This document shows, one piece after another, positions 25,577 to 34,217 of a stretch of 64,000 nucleotides of DNA. The stretch's first letter is position 1, and every line of letters starts with the position of its first letter. Where the stretch lies: NCBI RefSeq assembly GCF_019492185.1, contig NZ_JAICCF010000004.1, forward strand, positions 248,001-312,000. The letters are read 5' to 3'. Under the pieces are notes generated by a model. The model worked only from the letters and a program-made list of their open reading frames with translations. It was not told the origin of the DNA and made no database searches. The DNA comes from Chitinophaga rhizophila (GTDB lineage Bacteria > Bacteroidota > Bacteroidia > Chitinophagales > Chitinophagaceae). A program made the translations under genes and the position numbers.

Positions 25577-27793
25577 ATGAGTGTAAAGAAAACTACCTGC
25601 AGTATTACCCTGTTTCTGCTAATGCATGGCGTATACGCTCAGCAAAAGCTGAGTGGATTCACCGGCGAGCATGCACAACAGCAGCTTGAATTAGAAGCCC
25701 GGTTTGATAAATCACTGAGTGCCTCCTCAATTGGGAACAACATCAAAACACTCTCGGCTAAACAACACTATCTCGGATTACCCAGAGACAAGTGGGTAGC
25801 CGACAATATCCTGCAGCAATTCAAAACCTATGGGTGGGATGCTAAGCTGGAAACATACCAGGTATTGTTTCCTACGCCCCGCACCAGGGTGCTGGAAGCA
25901 AGTTATCCTGCAGGTTATAAAGCAGTGTTGAAGGAACCCGCGTTGAAAGAAGACCCCAGCACGGGGCAACCCGATGAGCTGCCCAGTTATAATGCATGGA
26001 GTGCAGATGGAGATGTTACCGGAGAACTGGTATTTGTAAACTACGGTTTGCCAGAAGATTATGAGTATCTGGAAAGACTCGGTATAGACGTAAAAGGCAA
26101 GATTGTTATTGCGAAATACGGCCGTTCTTGGAGAGGCATTAAGCCGAAGGTGGCGCAGGAACATGGCGCAATTGGTACGCTCATTTACTCCGATCCTAAA
26201 GATGACGGGTACTATCAGGGGGATGTATATCCCGTAGGCCCGTATAAAAGCGAATATGGCGTGCAAAGAGGCTCTATTATGGATATGGTGATATATCCGG
26301 GAGATCCTTTAACACCAGGCGTGGGAGCAACTGAAAATGCCCAAAGACTGGAACGGTCAGCAGCTACAAATCTGCTTAAAATACCGGTATTACCGATCAG
26401 TTATCATGATGCAGCTCCTTTACTCGAAGCATTAGCAGGCCCGGTAGCACCTGAGAGCTGGAGAGGAGCGCTGCCATTTACTTACCACATCGGCCCAGGA
26501 AAGGCGAAAGTACACCTGAAACTGGAGTTCGACTGGAAGATGGTACCGGCTTATAACGTAATAGCTACAATGAAAGGCAATCAATATCCCGATCAGTGGG
26601 TGATACGAGGCAATCACCACGACGCCTGGGTATATGGAGCCGCTGATCCGGTGAGTGGACTTGCTGCTTTACTGGAAGAAGCAAAGGCTATTGGCGAATT
26701 AGCCAAGAAAGGATATAAGCCGAAAAGAACACTTGTATATGCTGCCTGGGATGGAGAGGAGCCAGGTTTGCTGGGATCTACTGAATGGGTAGAAGCGCAT
26801 GCAACAGAATTACAACAGAAGGCTGTGGCTTATATTAATTCAGATGGTAATAGCCGGGGCTTCCTTGGAGTAGGTGGTTCGCACGCATTAGAACCCTTTG
26901 TAGGAGAGATTGCTAAGGGTATCTCTGATCCGCAGACTAAAGTCAGCCTTTTTGAAAGGAAACAGGCAGCAGATGTAGTCTCTGCCCAGACAACTAAAGC
27001 GAAGAAGGACATACTCGCTAAGAAAGATATGACCATCAGTGCGCTGGGATCAGGTTCGGACTATTCATCTTTCCTGCAACACCTGGGTATACCTTCACTG
27101 AATATCGGTTTCGGGGGCGAAGGTGCAGGAGGGGAGTACCATTCTATTTATGACACCTATGAAAACTATTCCCGCTTTAAAGACCCAGGATTTGAATATG
27201 GAGTAGCCTTGTCAAAAGTTGCCGGTCATGCTGCATTGCGATTGGCAGATGCTGACATATTACCATTTGACTTCCGGAGTCTTAGCAAGACTATTGCCAA
27301 CTATACTGGCGAACTAATCTCTATGACTGATCAATTGCGGGAAAGTACGGCCGTTGAAAACCAGATTATCAGTGGTAAAGCGTATCAGTTAGCAGGAGAC
27401 GCCAGCAAACCATTAAAAGCACCAGCTACAAAGTCAGAGGTACCCTACATTGACTTCTCCAGGCTTCAGAATGCGTTAGCTGCACTTGATAAGGCTGCCC
27501 ACCAGCTGCAACGCACTGGTAATAGTCAGCTTCCTACAGCACGACGTGACTCACTGAATAAGGCTTTGTATCAGGCCGAACAGCAGTTACTACACCAGGA
27601 AGGATTGCCAAACAGGCCCTGGTATAAACATGTGATCTATGCACCGGGCTTCTATACAGGATACGGTGTGAAGACAATGCCTGGCATCCGGGAGGCCATT
27701 GAACAGCGCAATTGGGAAGAGGCAGAAGCACAAATCTCTATAGCTGCGAAGGCAATTACCCGATTAACGCAAACACTGGAACAGTTAAAATAA
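25577..27793 (+). CDS. Secreted M28-family metallopeptidase (glutamate carboxypeptidase II-like)
   Basis: 738-residue exported zinc peptidase with the GCPII/transferrin-receptor architecture: signal peptide (ending near residue 22, GVYAQ), a protease-associated domain insert at about 130-290, catalytic M28 domain at about 310-560, and a C-terminal TfR-like dimerisation domain at about 610-735. Metal ligands: His and Asp in GNHHDAWVYGAADPVSG, the Glu pair in WDGEEPGLLGSTEW, Asp in INSDGNSRG and His in GEYHSIYDTYENY. Probably cleaves C-terminal acidic or other residues from peptides. The ATG at 25577 is close behind the 136-bp array, so its promoter lies in the short unique stretch 25390-25576. 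Confidence 0.93.
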   Translation: MSVKKTTCSITLFLLMHGVYAQQKLSGFTGEHAQQQLELEARFDKSLSASSIGNNIKTLSAKQHYLGLPRDKWVADNILQQFKTYGWDAKLETYQVLFPTPRTRVLEASYPAGYKAVLKEPALKEDPSTGQPDELPSYNAWSADGDVTGELVFVNYGLPEDYEYLERLGIDVKGKIVIAKYGRSWRGIKPKVAQEHGAIGTLIYSDPKDDGYYQGDVYPVGPYKSEYGVQRGSIMDMVIYPGDPLTPGVGATENAQRLERSAATNLLKIPVLPISYHDAAPLLEALAGPVAPESWRGALPFTYHIGPGKAKVHLKLEFDWKMVPAYNVIATMKGNQYPDQWVIRGNHHDAWVYGAADPVSGLAALLEEAKAIGELAKKGYKPKRTLVYAAWDGEEPGLLGSTEWVEAHATELQQKAVAYINSDGNSRGFLGVGGSHALEPFVGEIAKGISDPQTKVSLFERKQAADVVSAQTTKAKKDILAKKDMTISALGSGSDYSSFLQHLGIPSLNIGFGGEGAGGEYHSIYDTYENYSRFKDPGFEYGVALSKVAGHAALRLADADILPFDFRSLSKTIANYTGELISMTDQLRESTAVENQIISGKAYQLAGDASKPLKAPATKSEVPYIDFSRLQNALAALDKAAHQLQRTGNSQLPTARRDSLNKALYQAEQQLLHQEGLPNRPWYKHVIYAPGFYTGYGVKTMPGIREAIEQRNWEEAEAQISIAAKAITRLTQTLEQLK

Positions 27794-27795
27794 AA

Positions 27796-27861
27796 ATGAA
27801 ACGTATCATATATAACAAAGTTAAACCTGAGTTCATATTTGTTGTATATGATACGCTTCAT
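27796..27861. terminator. Hairpin with 24-bp arms after the M28 gene
   Basis: Arms 27796-27819 and 27838-27861 pair at 22 of 24 positions around an 18-nt loop. There is no T tract. It sits 3 bp after the M28 stop, so it probably stabilises or terminates that transcript. Confidence 0.6.
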
Positions 27862-27879
27862 CTACTTACACCCTACAGC

Positions 27880-28343
27880 GATTAAAGCAGCTTAAGCTTG
27901 TTGTTAGAGGCCGACTACATGCATCTGCAATTGGCTTATCCATCACAATTACCCATCTACTATCGCATCAATCACATATTAAAAGCTCCTCTGTGTGCAG
28001 GTGCTATTGGCACTATGTGCCTACCCATGACGCTACCTTCTATGCCATAACTCATATTCAAGGATAGGACACCAGCCGTGCTAAAGGAGTTTAAGCCGGT
28101 TACTAAAAGTCCTCTGTGTGCAGTTGCTATTGGCACGATGTGCCTATCCATGACAATTGCGCTGTCTTCAATTGCAGCAATCATACCTAAGGCAATAAGG
28201 TATAGGCCGTGCTAAAGGATTTTAAGCCGGTTACTAAAAGCTCTTATGTGTGCAGGTGCTATTGGCACGATGAGCCTATCCATGACAATTGCGCTGTCTT
28301 CAATTGCAGCAATCATACCTAAGGCAATATGGTATAGGCCGTG
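27880..28343 (-). repeat. Four truncated copies of the LytTR gene 3' end
   Basis: Downstream of the LytTR stop codon the last 35-43 codons of the gene recur. Copy A (28212-28343) keeps an open frame through to its own stop (IAAIEDSAIVMDRLIVPIAP ... NRLKIL). Copy B (28081-28211) matches but has a 1-nt shift near its end. Copy C (about 27967-28080) retains SYGIEGSVMGRHIVPIAPAH. Copy D (about 27880-27966) is degenerate (VIDAIVDG, IVMDK, PIADACSR). Period is 131-132 bp. No start codons with promoters are evident, so these are silent fragments. Confidence 0.88.
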
Positions 28344-29039
28344 CTAAAGGAGTTTAAGCCGGTTATTAAAAGCCCCTCTATAAGCATCTGCTACAGGTAC
28401 TATATGCTTACCTATTACAATTGCCCCATCTTCTATTGCATTAATCATATCTAACGCCACAATGTATGAGCGGTGTACACGCATGAACTTAGCTGCCGGC
28501 AGCCTTTCTTCAATAGCTTTTAACGTTGAATGTATGGTATGAAACTGCTGTGCAGTATGGAGCTTTACATAGTCGCCCATTGCTTCCAGGTACAGGATGT
28601 CCTCAAGTTTAATCCTCCTGAGGATGCCGCTATCCCTGATAAAGAGGTATTCCGGATCAGTATCCTGTAATGTTCTGATGCCTGCCTGCTGCAACTCCTT
28701 CACTCTTTCAATGGCCTGAATAAAACGTGCTGGTGTTACAGGCTTAATCAGGTAATCTGCTACTTGCAGTTCAAAGGCTTCGATAGCATAGTCTTTTTTG
28801 GCGGTAGTGAAGATGATGACAGGACCTTGCTTACCTATATTGCGTGTTAATTCCAGTCCGTCCATTCCTGGCATTTCAATATCGAGCAATAACAGATCAA
28901 TTCTCTCCTTTTGCAGGATATTGTAGGCTTCAATAGCGCTGGCACATTCCCCGGCTACTGTCAGCTGGTCTACATGACTGACCAACTGTTTCATGGCAGT
29001 GCGGGCCAGTTTGTTGTCGTCGATAATCAGGCAGTTCAT
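28344..29039 (-). CDS. LytTR-family response regulator
   Basis: 231-residue two-component regulator. The receiver domain (1-120) has the acidic pair in CLIIDDNKLAR, phospho-acceptor D53 in LLLLDIEMPGMDG, Thr in IIFTTAKKDY and Lys in DYLIKPV. The LytTR DNA-binding domain (about 135-230) has IRRIKLEDILYLEAMGDYV, RVHRSYIVALDMINAI and the C-terminal IVPVADAYRGAF loop, which in AgrA-type proteins reaches into DNA. I chose the ATG at 29039; a minus-7 box lies 4 bp upstream, and the longer frame to 29072 adds unrelated residues. No LytS-type kinase is adjacent. The 3' end is repeated four times downstream. Confidence 0.93.
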   Translation of the reverse strand: MNCLIIDDNKLARTAMKQLVSHVDQLTVAGECASAIEAYNILQKERIDLLLLDIEMPGMDGLELTRNIGKQGPVIIFTTAKKDYAIEAFELQVADYLIKPVTPARFIQAIERVKELQQAGIRTLQDTDPEYLFIRDSGILRRIKLEDILYLEAMGDYVKLHTAQQFHTIHSTLKAIEERLPAAKFMRVHRSYIVALDMINAIEDGAIVIGKHIVPVADAYRGAFNNRLKLL

Positions 29040-29043
29040 ACTA

Positions 29044-29051
29044 CAAAGATA
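29044..29051 (-). promoter_or_regulatory. Minus-7 box TATCTTTG of the LytTR gene
   Basis: Perfect TAnnTTTG on the minus strand, only 4 bp before the ATG, predicting a leaderless or near-leaderless mRNA. A weak TGTGG lies near the minus-33 position. Confidence 0.5.
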
Positions 29052-29173
29052 CTGATACCTGCTACGGTCCACATTAAAGCGGCATTATAATTCAATTAAA
29101 ACGTGCCTGGAACCTATGCATTATAAAAATGTTTAAATATCTTGCGGATGTATTACTATAAACGGGTCTCAAT

Positions 29174-29545
29174 TTGAAACAGCTTAAACGGCTTTTATTA
29201 TTCCTCTCATGTGTATTCCTCCTGCCGACATTGCAGGGAGAGAGTCCGTTTACGTCTTCAGATTCCCAGACAGTCTTACGTCCAACAGCCGGCAGTCATG
29301 TTCATACGACCGGTAGCAATCTTGTTAAGCGGCAGGCAGCCATTTATTCGCTGAACGATACCATTCGCAAGTATCGTACACGGACGAAAGCACTCAACGA
29401 CTTCCATGAGTTATGCCTGTTTGTAGCTAGTATCCGTATTAAGACAGTACTGTTATATATCCAACCTCAGTATAAAGGGTATAAAGAGTCTTATATCAGT
29501 GTAGCCGTCACTATCAGTGACTGGCGTGGGCCTCCGGTAGCCTGA
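29174..29545 (+). CDS. Small exported protein of unknown function at the head of the RND operon
   Basis: 123 residues with a hydrophobic signal sequence (KRLLLFLSCVFLLPTLQG). The mature part has no recognised domain. The start is a TTG (29174); no ATG serves the signal peptide. A near-perfect minus-7 box TATCTTGC lies at 29138-29145. It is 77 bp ahead of the TolC-like gene on the same strand, so it may be the first gene of the efflux operon. The C-terminal part has little hydrophobic patterning; a spurious ORF cannot be excluded. Confidence 0.5.
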   Translation: MKQLKRLLLFLSCVFLLPTLQGESPFTSSDSQTVLRPTAGSHVHTTGSNLVKRQAAIYSLNDTIRKYRTRTKALNDFHELCLFVASIRIKTVLLYIQPQYKGYKESYISVAVTISDWRGPPVA

Positions 29546-29622
29546 TCTCATCTTTCTTTTCAATGTAATCTTATTTAATACCGCAGGTGCCCGCCTGTGG
29601 TGATTTAACACATCTGTCAGCT

Positions 29623-31044
29623 ATGATTAAAAAACATGCTGCCGGGATGTGGAGGCTATTATTTTGCCTGTCGGCAGGATTGCCTCTGCATGTCCGCGCA
29701 CAAACAACAGGGAATAGTCTGCCCCTCCAGCAGGCTATTGCCCTGACGCTGGAACATTATCCGTCGTTAAAAGCGAAAAAGACCTTATCAAAGGCCGGCG
29801 AGGCGCATACTATTGACGTGCGCCATAACTGGTGGCCGGCAGTCAGGCTTGTGGAAGAAACGACTATTGGTACCGATAATGGTCTCTACGGCTCCTATTT
29901 CCCGTTAGGAACAATCCCATCCACATCCGGAGGTATCCGCGCGGCTAACAAAAGTGATCTAATGAGTGGCAATATCGCTATGGCTCAGGTACAGTGGGAA
30001 GTGTACAATTTCGGAGCCTACCGCACCCAGCGTGAGGAAGCGATCCAGCAACAAAAGGTGGCTGGTATGGATGCAGACATTACTGCTAATGACCTGATGT
30101 CTGCCGTTGTACGTGACTACCTCGGCATGCTGCAATACAGAGCGCTCATGAAGATTCAGGAAGATAATATTGAGCGTACCCGCTCCGTACAACGGGCTGT
30201 AACGGCAATAGTACTACACGGACTAAAACCGGGGGTAGACAGCTCCATTGCTGCGGCAGAACTATCCAAAGCAAGACTCAACTACCTGGATATACAGAAC
30301 AGCTACCGGAGCGTACGCCTGCATATGAGTATGCTTACCGGGTTGGATACCAGCGCCATTCAGCCGGATACACTCTATAACAGCGGACTGCTCGCCTTAC
30401 TGGCCGCTACTACGGATACCTCTACTGTGGCCGCTTCACACCCGGTACTCCAATACCATAATGGTATATTACTACAACAGCAGAAGCATGAAGCAGTGAT
30501 CCGCAGAGCTGCCCTGCCAAAGGTCTCTATACTGGCCGCAGGCTGGATGAGAGGTTCCAGTGGCCAGTTTGATGATATCTATAATAAGAATCTATGGACG
30601 GGGCTGAATTACAGCCGCTATAACTATCTCGCAGGACTGGCCCTTACCTATAACCTCGCAGATATTGGTCATACCCGCGACAGGGTGCGGGAGCAGCGAT
30701 TGAAGACAAAAGCGGCTGCAGAACAGGTACAAACTACTCAGGCTGTTCTCAATAACAGTCTGCAGCAGGCAAAGCTTAACATTCACACGGCACTCGATAA
30801 GCTACAGGAAATGCCTGCCCAGCTTAACGCTGCGCGGGCTGCAGCGTTGCAGAAGATGGCGCTTTATAAAGGAGGGCTGACCAATATTATCGAAGTGACC
30901 AATGCCCTGTACCTGCTAAACCGTGCCGAAACAGATATGGTGCAAACCCGTAATGCTGCATGGCAGGCCTTGTTTACACAGGCCTTCGCCGCCAATGCTA
31001 TCAACGAGCTGGTACAACAGCTGGAACAGGCACGTATGCAATAA
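29623..31044 (+). CDS. TolC-family outer membrane efflux protein
   Basis: 473-residue outer-membrane factor that forms the exit duct of a tripartite pump. The signal peptide (GMWRLLFCLSAGLPLHVRAQ) is followed by the usual pattern of two OEP repeats rich in long amphipathic helices, for instance LSLQQAIAL-like (here LPLQQAIALTLEHYP) and the second-repeat start AAEQVQTTQAVLNNSLQQA. I took the ATG at 29623 because it directly begins the signal peptide; a longer frame from 29587 is unlikely. It ends 17 bp before the RND pump gene. Gene order is factor, pump, adaptor. Confidence 0.92.
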   Translation: MIKKHAAGMWRLLFCLSAGLPLHVRAQTTGNSLPLQQAIALTLEHYPSLKAKKTLSKAGEAHTIDVRHNWWPAVRLVEETTIGTDNGLYGSYFPLGTIPSTSGGIRAANKSDLMSGNIAMAQVQWEVYNFGAYRTQREEAIQQQKVAGMDADITANDLMSAVVRDYLGMLQYRALMKIQEDNIERTRSVQRAVTAIVLHGLKPGVDSSIAAAELSKARLNYLDIQNSYRSVRLHMSMLTGLDTSAIQPDTLYNSGLLALLAATTDTSTVAASHPVLQYHNGILLQQQKHEAVIRRAALPKVSILAAGWMRGSSGQFDDIYNKNLWTGLNYSRYNYLAGLALTYNLADIGHTRDRVREQRLKTKAAAEQVQTTQAVLNNSLQQAKLNIHTALDKLQEMPAQLNAARAAALQKMALYKGGLTNIIEVTNALYLLNRAETDMVQTRNAAWQALFTQAFAANAINELVQQLEQARMQ

Positions 31045-31061
31045 CCTCTAAAACGATTATT

Positions 31062-34000
31062 ATGTCTCTAGTTACCAGTGCACTGAAAAAGCCCTTGTCT
31101 GTTGTCGTATTGACGATTGGCATGTTCCTCTTTTCCGTGCTGGCAGTTGTCAATATACCTATCGATATCTTCCCGAAGCTCAATCTGCCAACCATCTACG
31201 TAATTGAACCTTATGGCGGTATGTCGCCCCAGCAGATGGAAGGATTTTTTGCTACCCGTCTCCAGGACCAGTTCCTGTATGTGAACGGTATTAAAAACAT
31301 CAGCAGTAAGAATATTCAGGGCCTGACCATGATCAAGCTCTCTTTTTACGAGAATACCAATATGGCGGAAGCCTCGGCCCAGGTAGCCCTGCAGGTGAAC
31401 AGGGCCATGAAGTTCTTCCCGCCGGGAGCATTGCCGCCACAGGTGGTTAGATTTGATGCATCCTCCTTGCCGGTAGGCCAGCTGGTATTCAGTTGTCCCA
31501 ACCGCTCGCTGAAAGATATCTACGACCTGGCTAATACACGTGTCAGACCAATGTTCGGCGCTGTACCCGGTTTATCTGCTCCGCCGCCATTCGGCGCTAA
31601 CTCCCGCTCTGTAATCGTCAATGTAGATCCTAACAGACTACGCAGCTATAATATGAATGCAGACGAGGTGGTAGAAGCTATCGCCAAAAATAACGTCATG
31701 ACGCCCTCCGGTAATATTCGTATCAATAATACGATGTACGTGACCACCATCAACTCTCTTGAGAAAGAAGTGCAGGACTTTGGCGACATTCCAATCACTA
31801 CCAACGGTAGTTCCACTGTCTTTGTACGGGATGTTGCCAGGGTATCTGATGGAACGGATGTTACGGTAGACTACGCCCTTGTGGACGGTAAACGTTCTGT
31901 GTATATCCCGGTAGTGAAGACTGCAGACGCTTCTACGTGGGATGTGGTAAAACAATTGAAAGAGCGGCTACCAGAAATGCAAAGCCTACTGCCCGACGAT
32001 GTAAAGGTGAGCTATGAATTTGACCAGTCAATATTTGTTATTAACGCTGTCAAAAGTCTGCTGACGGAAGGTATGCTAGGCGCATTATTAACTGGCTTGA
32101 TGGTGCTGCTCTTCCTGAAAGACCTGCGCAGCTGTCTTGTAGTAGTCATTACCATACCTATTGCTATTCTTGCGGCCGTACTGGGGCTATACCTGTCAGG
32201 TCAGACTATTAACCTGATGACGTTAAGCGGACTTGCCCTGGCGATAGGGGTACTGGTAGACCAGGCTACGGTCACAATCGAGAATATCCACCAGCATCTG
32301 GAAATGGGAAAGAGCAAACGGCAGGCTATCTATGACGCCAGTCAGGAAATAGCCTTTCCGTTGCTGCTGATACTCCTGTGTATCCTCGCGGTATTTGCAC
32401 CTTCATTTATCATGACTGGGGTGCCCAGGGCTATGTTCCTCCCGCTGTCCCTGTCTATCGGTTTTGCCATGATAGCATCTTACTTCGCGGCGCAGTCGCT
32501 GGTGCCGGTACTGTCCAACTGGTGGCTGAAGGAAGACAAGTTCAGCCATCAACATCAGCAGGAAGGTGGTTTTGAGCGATTTAAGAACAGATTTGTAGCA
32601 GTGGTGGAATGGTTAGGCAAGCGCTCTGGTCTTGTTATAGGCGTTTACCTGGTACTGGCCTTGGGGATTGCAGCCCTGGGATTTGTCATCATTGGGAAAG
32701 ACCTTATGCCGCATGTCAACACCGGACAATTCCAGGTAAGACTAAAGCAACCCGACGGTACACGTCTGGAAAGAACGGAAGAAAAGGTACACCGGGTATT
32801 ACAACTCATAGACAGTACCGTTCAGGGTAATGTAGCCATCAGTTCGGGGTATGTGGGGTTAATACCCAGTAGTTATGGTACCAGTAATCTGTACATCTTC
32901 AATAGCGGTACCCACGAGGCGGTACTACAGGTAAACCTGAATGAAGACTATAAGGTCGATATCGAAGAACTAAAGGACCGTCTCAGAGCAGTCATAAAAG
33001 AAGATATGCCTGAAATGAGGGTAAGTTTTGAGCCGGTGGATATGACTGAGAAGATCATGGCGCAGGGGGCAGCTACACCTATCGAAGTAAGAGTGGCCGG
33101 AAAAGACATGAAACAGATCGAAGGATATGCCAATGACCTGGTAGACCGGCTAAAAGATGTAGACTTTCTGCGGGATGTGCAGATAGCGCAACCGCTTCAT
33201 TACCCGGTAATCAAAATCAATATTGACAGGTTCAAGGTCGCCCAGATGGGATTGAACATGTACCAGGTGGCCCGGTCGGTGACTGCCTCCACGTCATCCA
33301 GCAGGTTTACTGAAAAGAACCAATGGCTGGATGAGAAGGTAGCCTACACTTACCAGGTGCAGGTACAGATTCCGGAGTATATCATGCAGACCATCAACGA
33401 TCTAAAAGAGATCCCGCTGGTCAAAGGACAGGCCAGACCAGTATTAGGGGATGTAGCCACCTTCTCCAACAGTGAAATGCCAGGTGAATATGACCGTGCA
33501 GGTACAAGACGGTATATAACAGTGAGTGCAAACATTAAAGACAAGGATTTAGGCACAGCTACCAGCGTGGTACAAAAGGCTGTCGATGACATGGGAGAGC
33601 CGCCAAAGGGCTTAAAAGTGGAATTAAAGGGTAGTTCAAGTCTGCTGACAGAAACCCTCGGTAGTCTTCAAAACGGACTGTTGCTGGCAATTGTTGTGAT
33701 TTTCCTCCTGCTGGCTGCTAATTATCAGTCCTTTAAGCTCAGTATTGTAGTATTGACAACCGTACCTGCCGTAATTGGAGGGGCATTGATGATGCTATTG
33801 CTCACTGGCGCAACGCTTAACCTGCAATCCTACATGGGGATGATCATGTCAACGGGTGTATCTGTGGCGAATGCTATCCTTATTGTGACTAATGCCGAGA
33901 AACTACGGCTGGAATATAAAGACGCTTACCGGGCCGCTGTTGCCAGTGCCGGTCTGCGCTTACGCCCCATATTAATGACAAGCCTAGCCATGATAGCAGG

Positions 34001-34217
34001 TATGATACCCATGGCTACTGGTATGGGTGAATCGGGAGACCAGACAGCTCCACTGGGCAGAGCCGTTATCGGCGGACTGATAGCCTCTACCATAGCAGCC
34101 CTGCTGATCCTGCCGCTGGTATATGCTGCCATGCAACGTAAGACTTCTTATGAAGACCCTTCGCTGCTGCCTGAAAACAATATTGACCAACCTAAAATTG
34201 CTGATATCCATGTATAA
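31062..34217 (+). CDS. RND efflux transporter permease (AcrB/MdtB-like)
   Basis: 1051-residue inner-membrane proton antiporter of the RND superfamily with 12 TM segments and two large periplasmic loops. TM4 reads GLALAIGVLVDQATVTIENI: the first proton-relay Asp (D400) is kept, while the second (Asp in AcrB) is Gln401, a departure seen in some Bacteroidota pumps, often as Glu. The N-terminus SALKKPLSVVVLTIGMF, PSYGGMSPQQME-like (EPYGGMSPQQMEGFF) and the C-terminal RPILMTSLAMIAGMIPMA are family marks. The ATG at 31062 starts TM1; the upstream frame overlaps tolC. Substrates are unknown. Confidence 0.94.
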   Translation: MSLVTSALKKPLSVVVLTIGMFLFSVLAVVNIPIDIFPKLNLPTIYVIEPYGGMSPQQMEGFFATRLQDQFLYVNGIKNISSKNIQGLTMIKLSFYENTNMAEASAQVALQVNRAMKFFPPGALPPQVVRFDASSLPVGQLVFSCPNRSLKDIYDLANTRVRPMFGAVPGLSAPPPFGANSRSVIVNVDPNRLRSYNMNADEVVEAIAKNNVMTPSGNIRINNTMYVTTINSLEKEVQDFGDIPITTNGSSTVFVRDVARVSDGTDVTVDYALVDGKRSVYIPVVKTADASTWDVVKQLKERLPEMQSLLPDDVKVSYEFDQSIFVINAVKSLLTEGMLGALLTGLMVLLFLKDLRSCLVVVITIPIAILAAVLGLYLSGQTINLMTLSGLALAIGVLVDQATVTIENIHQHLEMGKSKRQAIYDASQEIAFPLLLILLCILAVFAPSFIMTGVPRAMFLPLSLSIGFAMIASYFAAQSLVPVLSNWWLKEDKFSHQHQQEGGFERFKNRFVAVVEWLGKRSGLVIGVYLVLALGIAALGFVIIGKDLMPHVNTGQFQVRLKQPDGTRLERTEEKVHRVLQLIDSTVQGNVAISSGYVGLIPSSYGTSNLYIFNSGTHEAVLQVNLNEDYKVDIEELKDRLRAVIKEDMPEMRVSFEPVDMTEKIMAQGAATPIEVRVAGKDMKQIEGYANDLVDRLKDVDFLRDVQIAQPLHYPVIKINIDRFKVAQMGLNMYQVARSVTASTSSSRFTEKNQWLDEKVAYTYQVQVQIPEYIMQTINDLKEIPLVKGQARPVLGDVATFSNSEMPGEYDRAGTRRYITVSANIKDKDLGTATSVVQKAVDDMGEPPKGLKVELKGSSSLLTETLGSLQNGLLLAIVVIFLLLAANYQSFKLSIVVLTTVPAVIGGALMMLLLTGATLNLQSYMGMIMSTGVSVANAILIVTNAEKLRLEYKDAYRAAVASAGLRLRPILMTSLAMIAGMIPMATGMGESGDQTAPLGRAVIGGLIASTIAALLILPLVYAAMQRKTSYEDPSLLPENNIDQPKIADIHV

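Noticed and set aside
30960..31061. N-terminal 34-codon extension of the RND pump
   Set aside because: It overlaps the tolC-like gene in another frame; the first TM segment begins just after the ATG at 31062.
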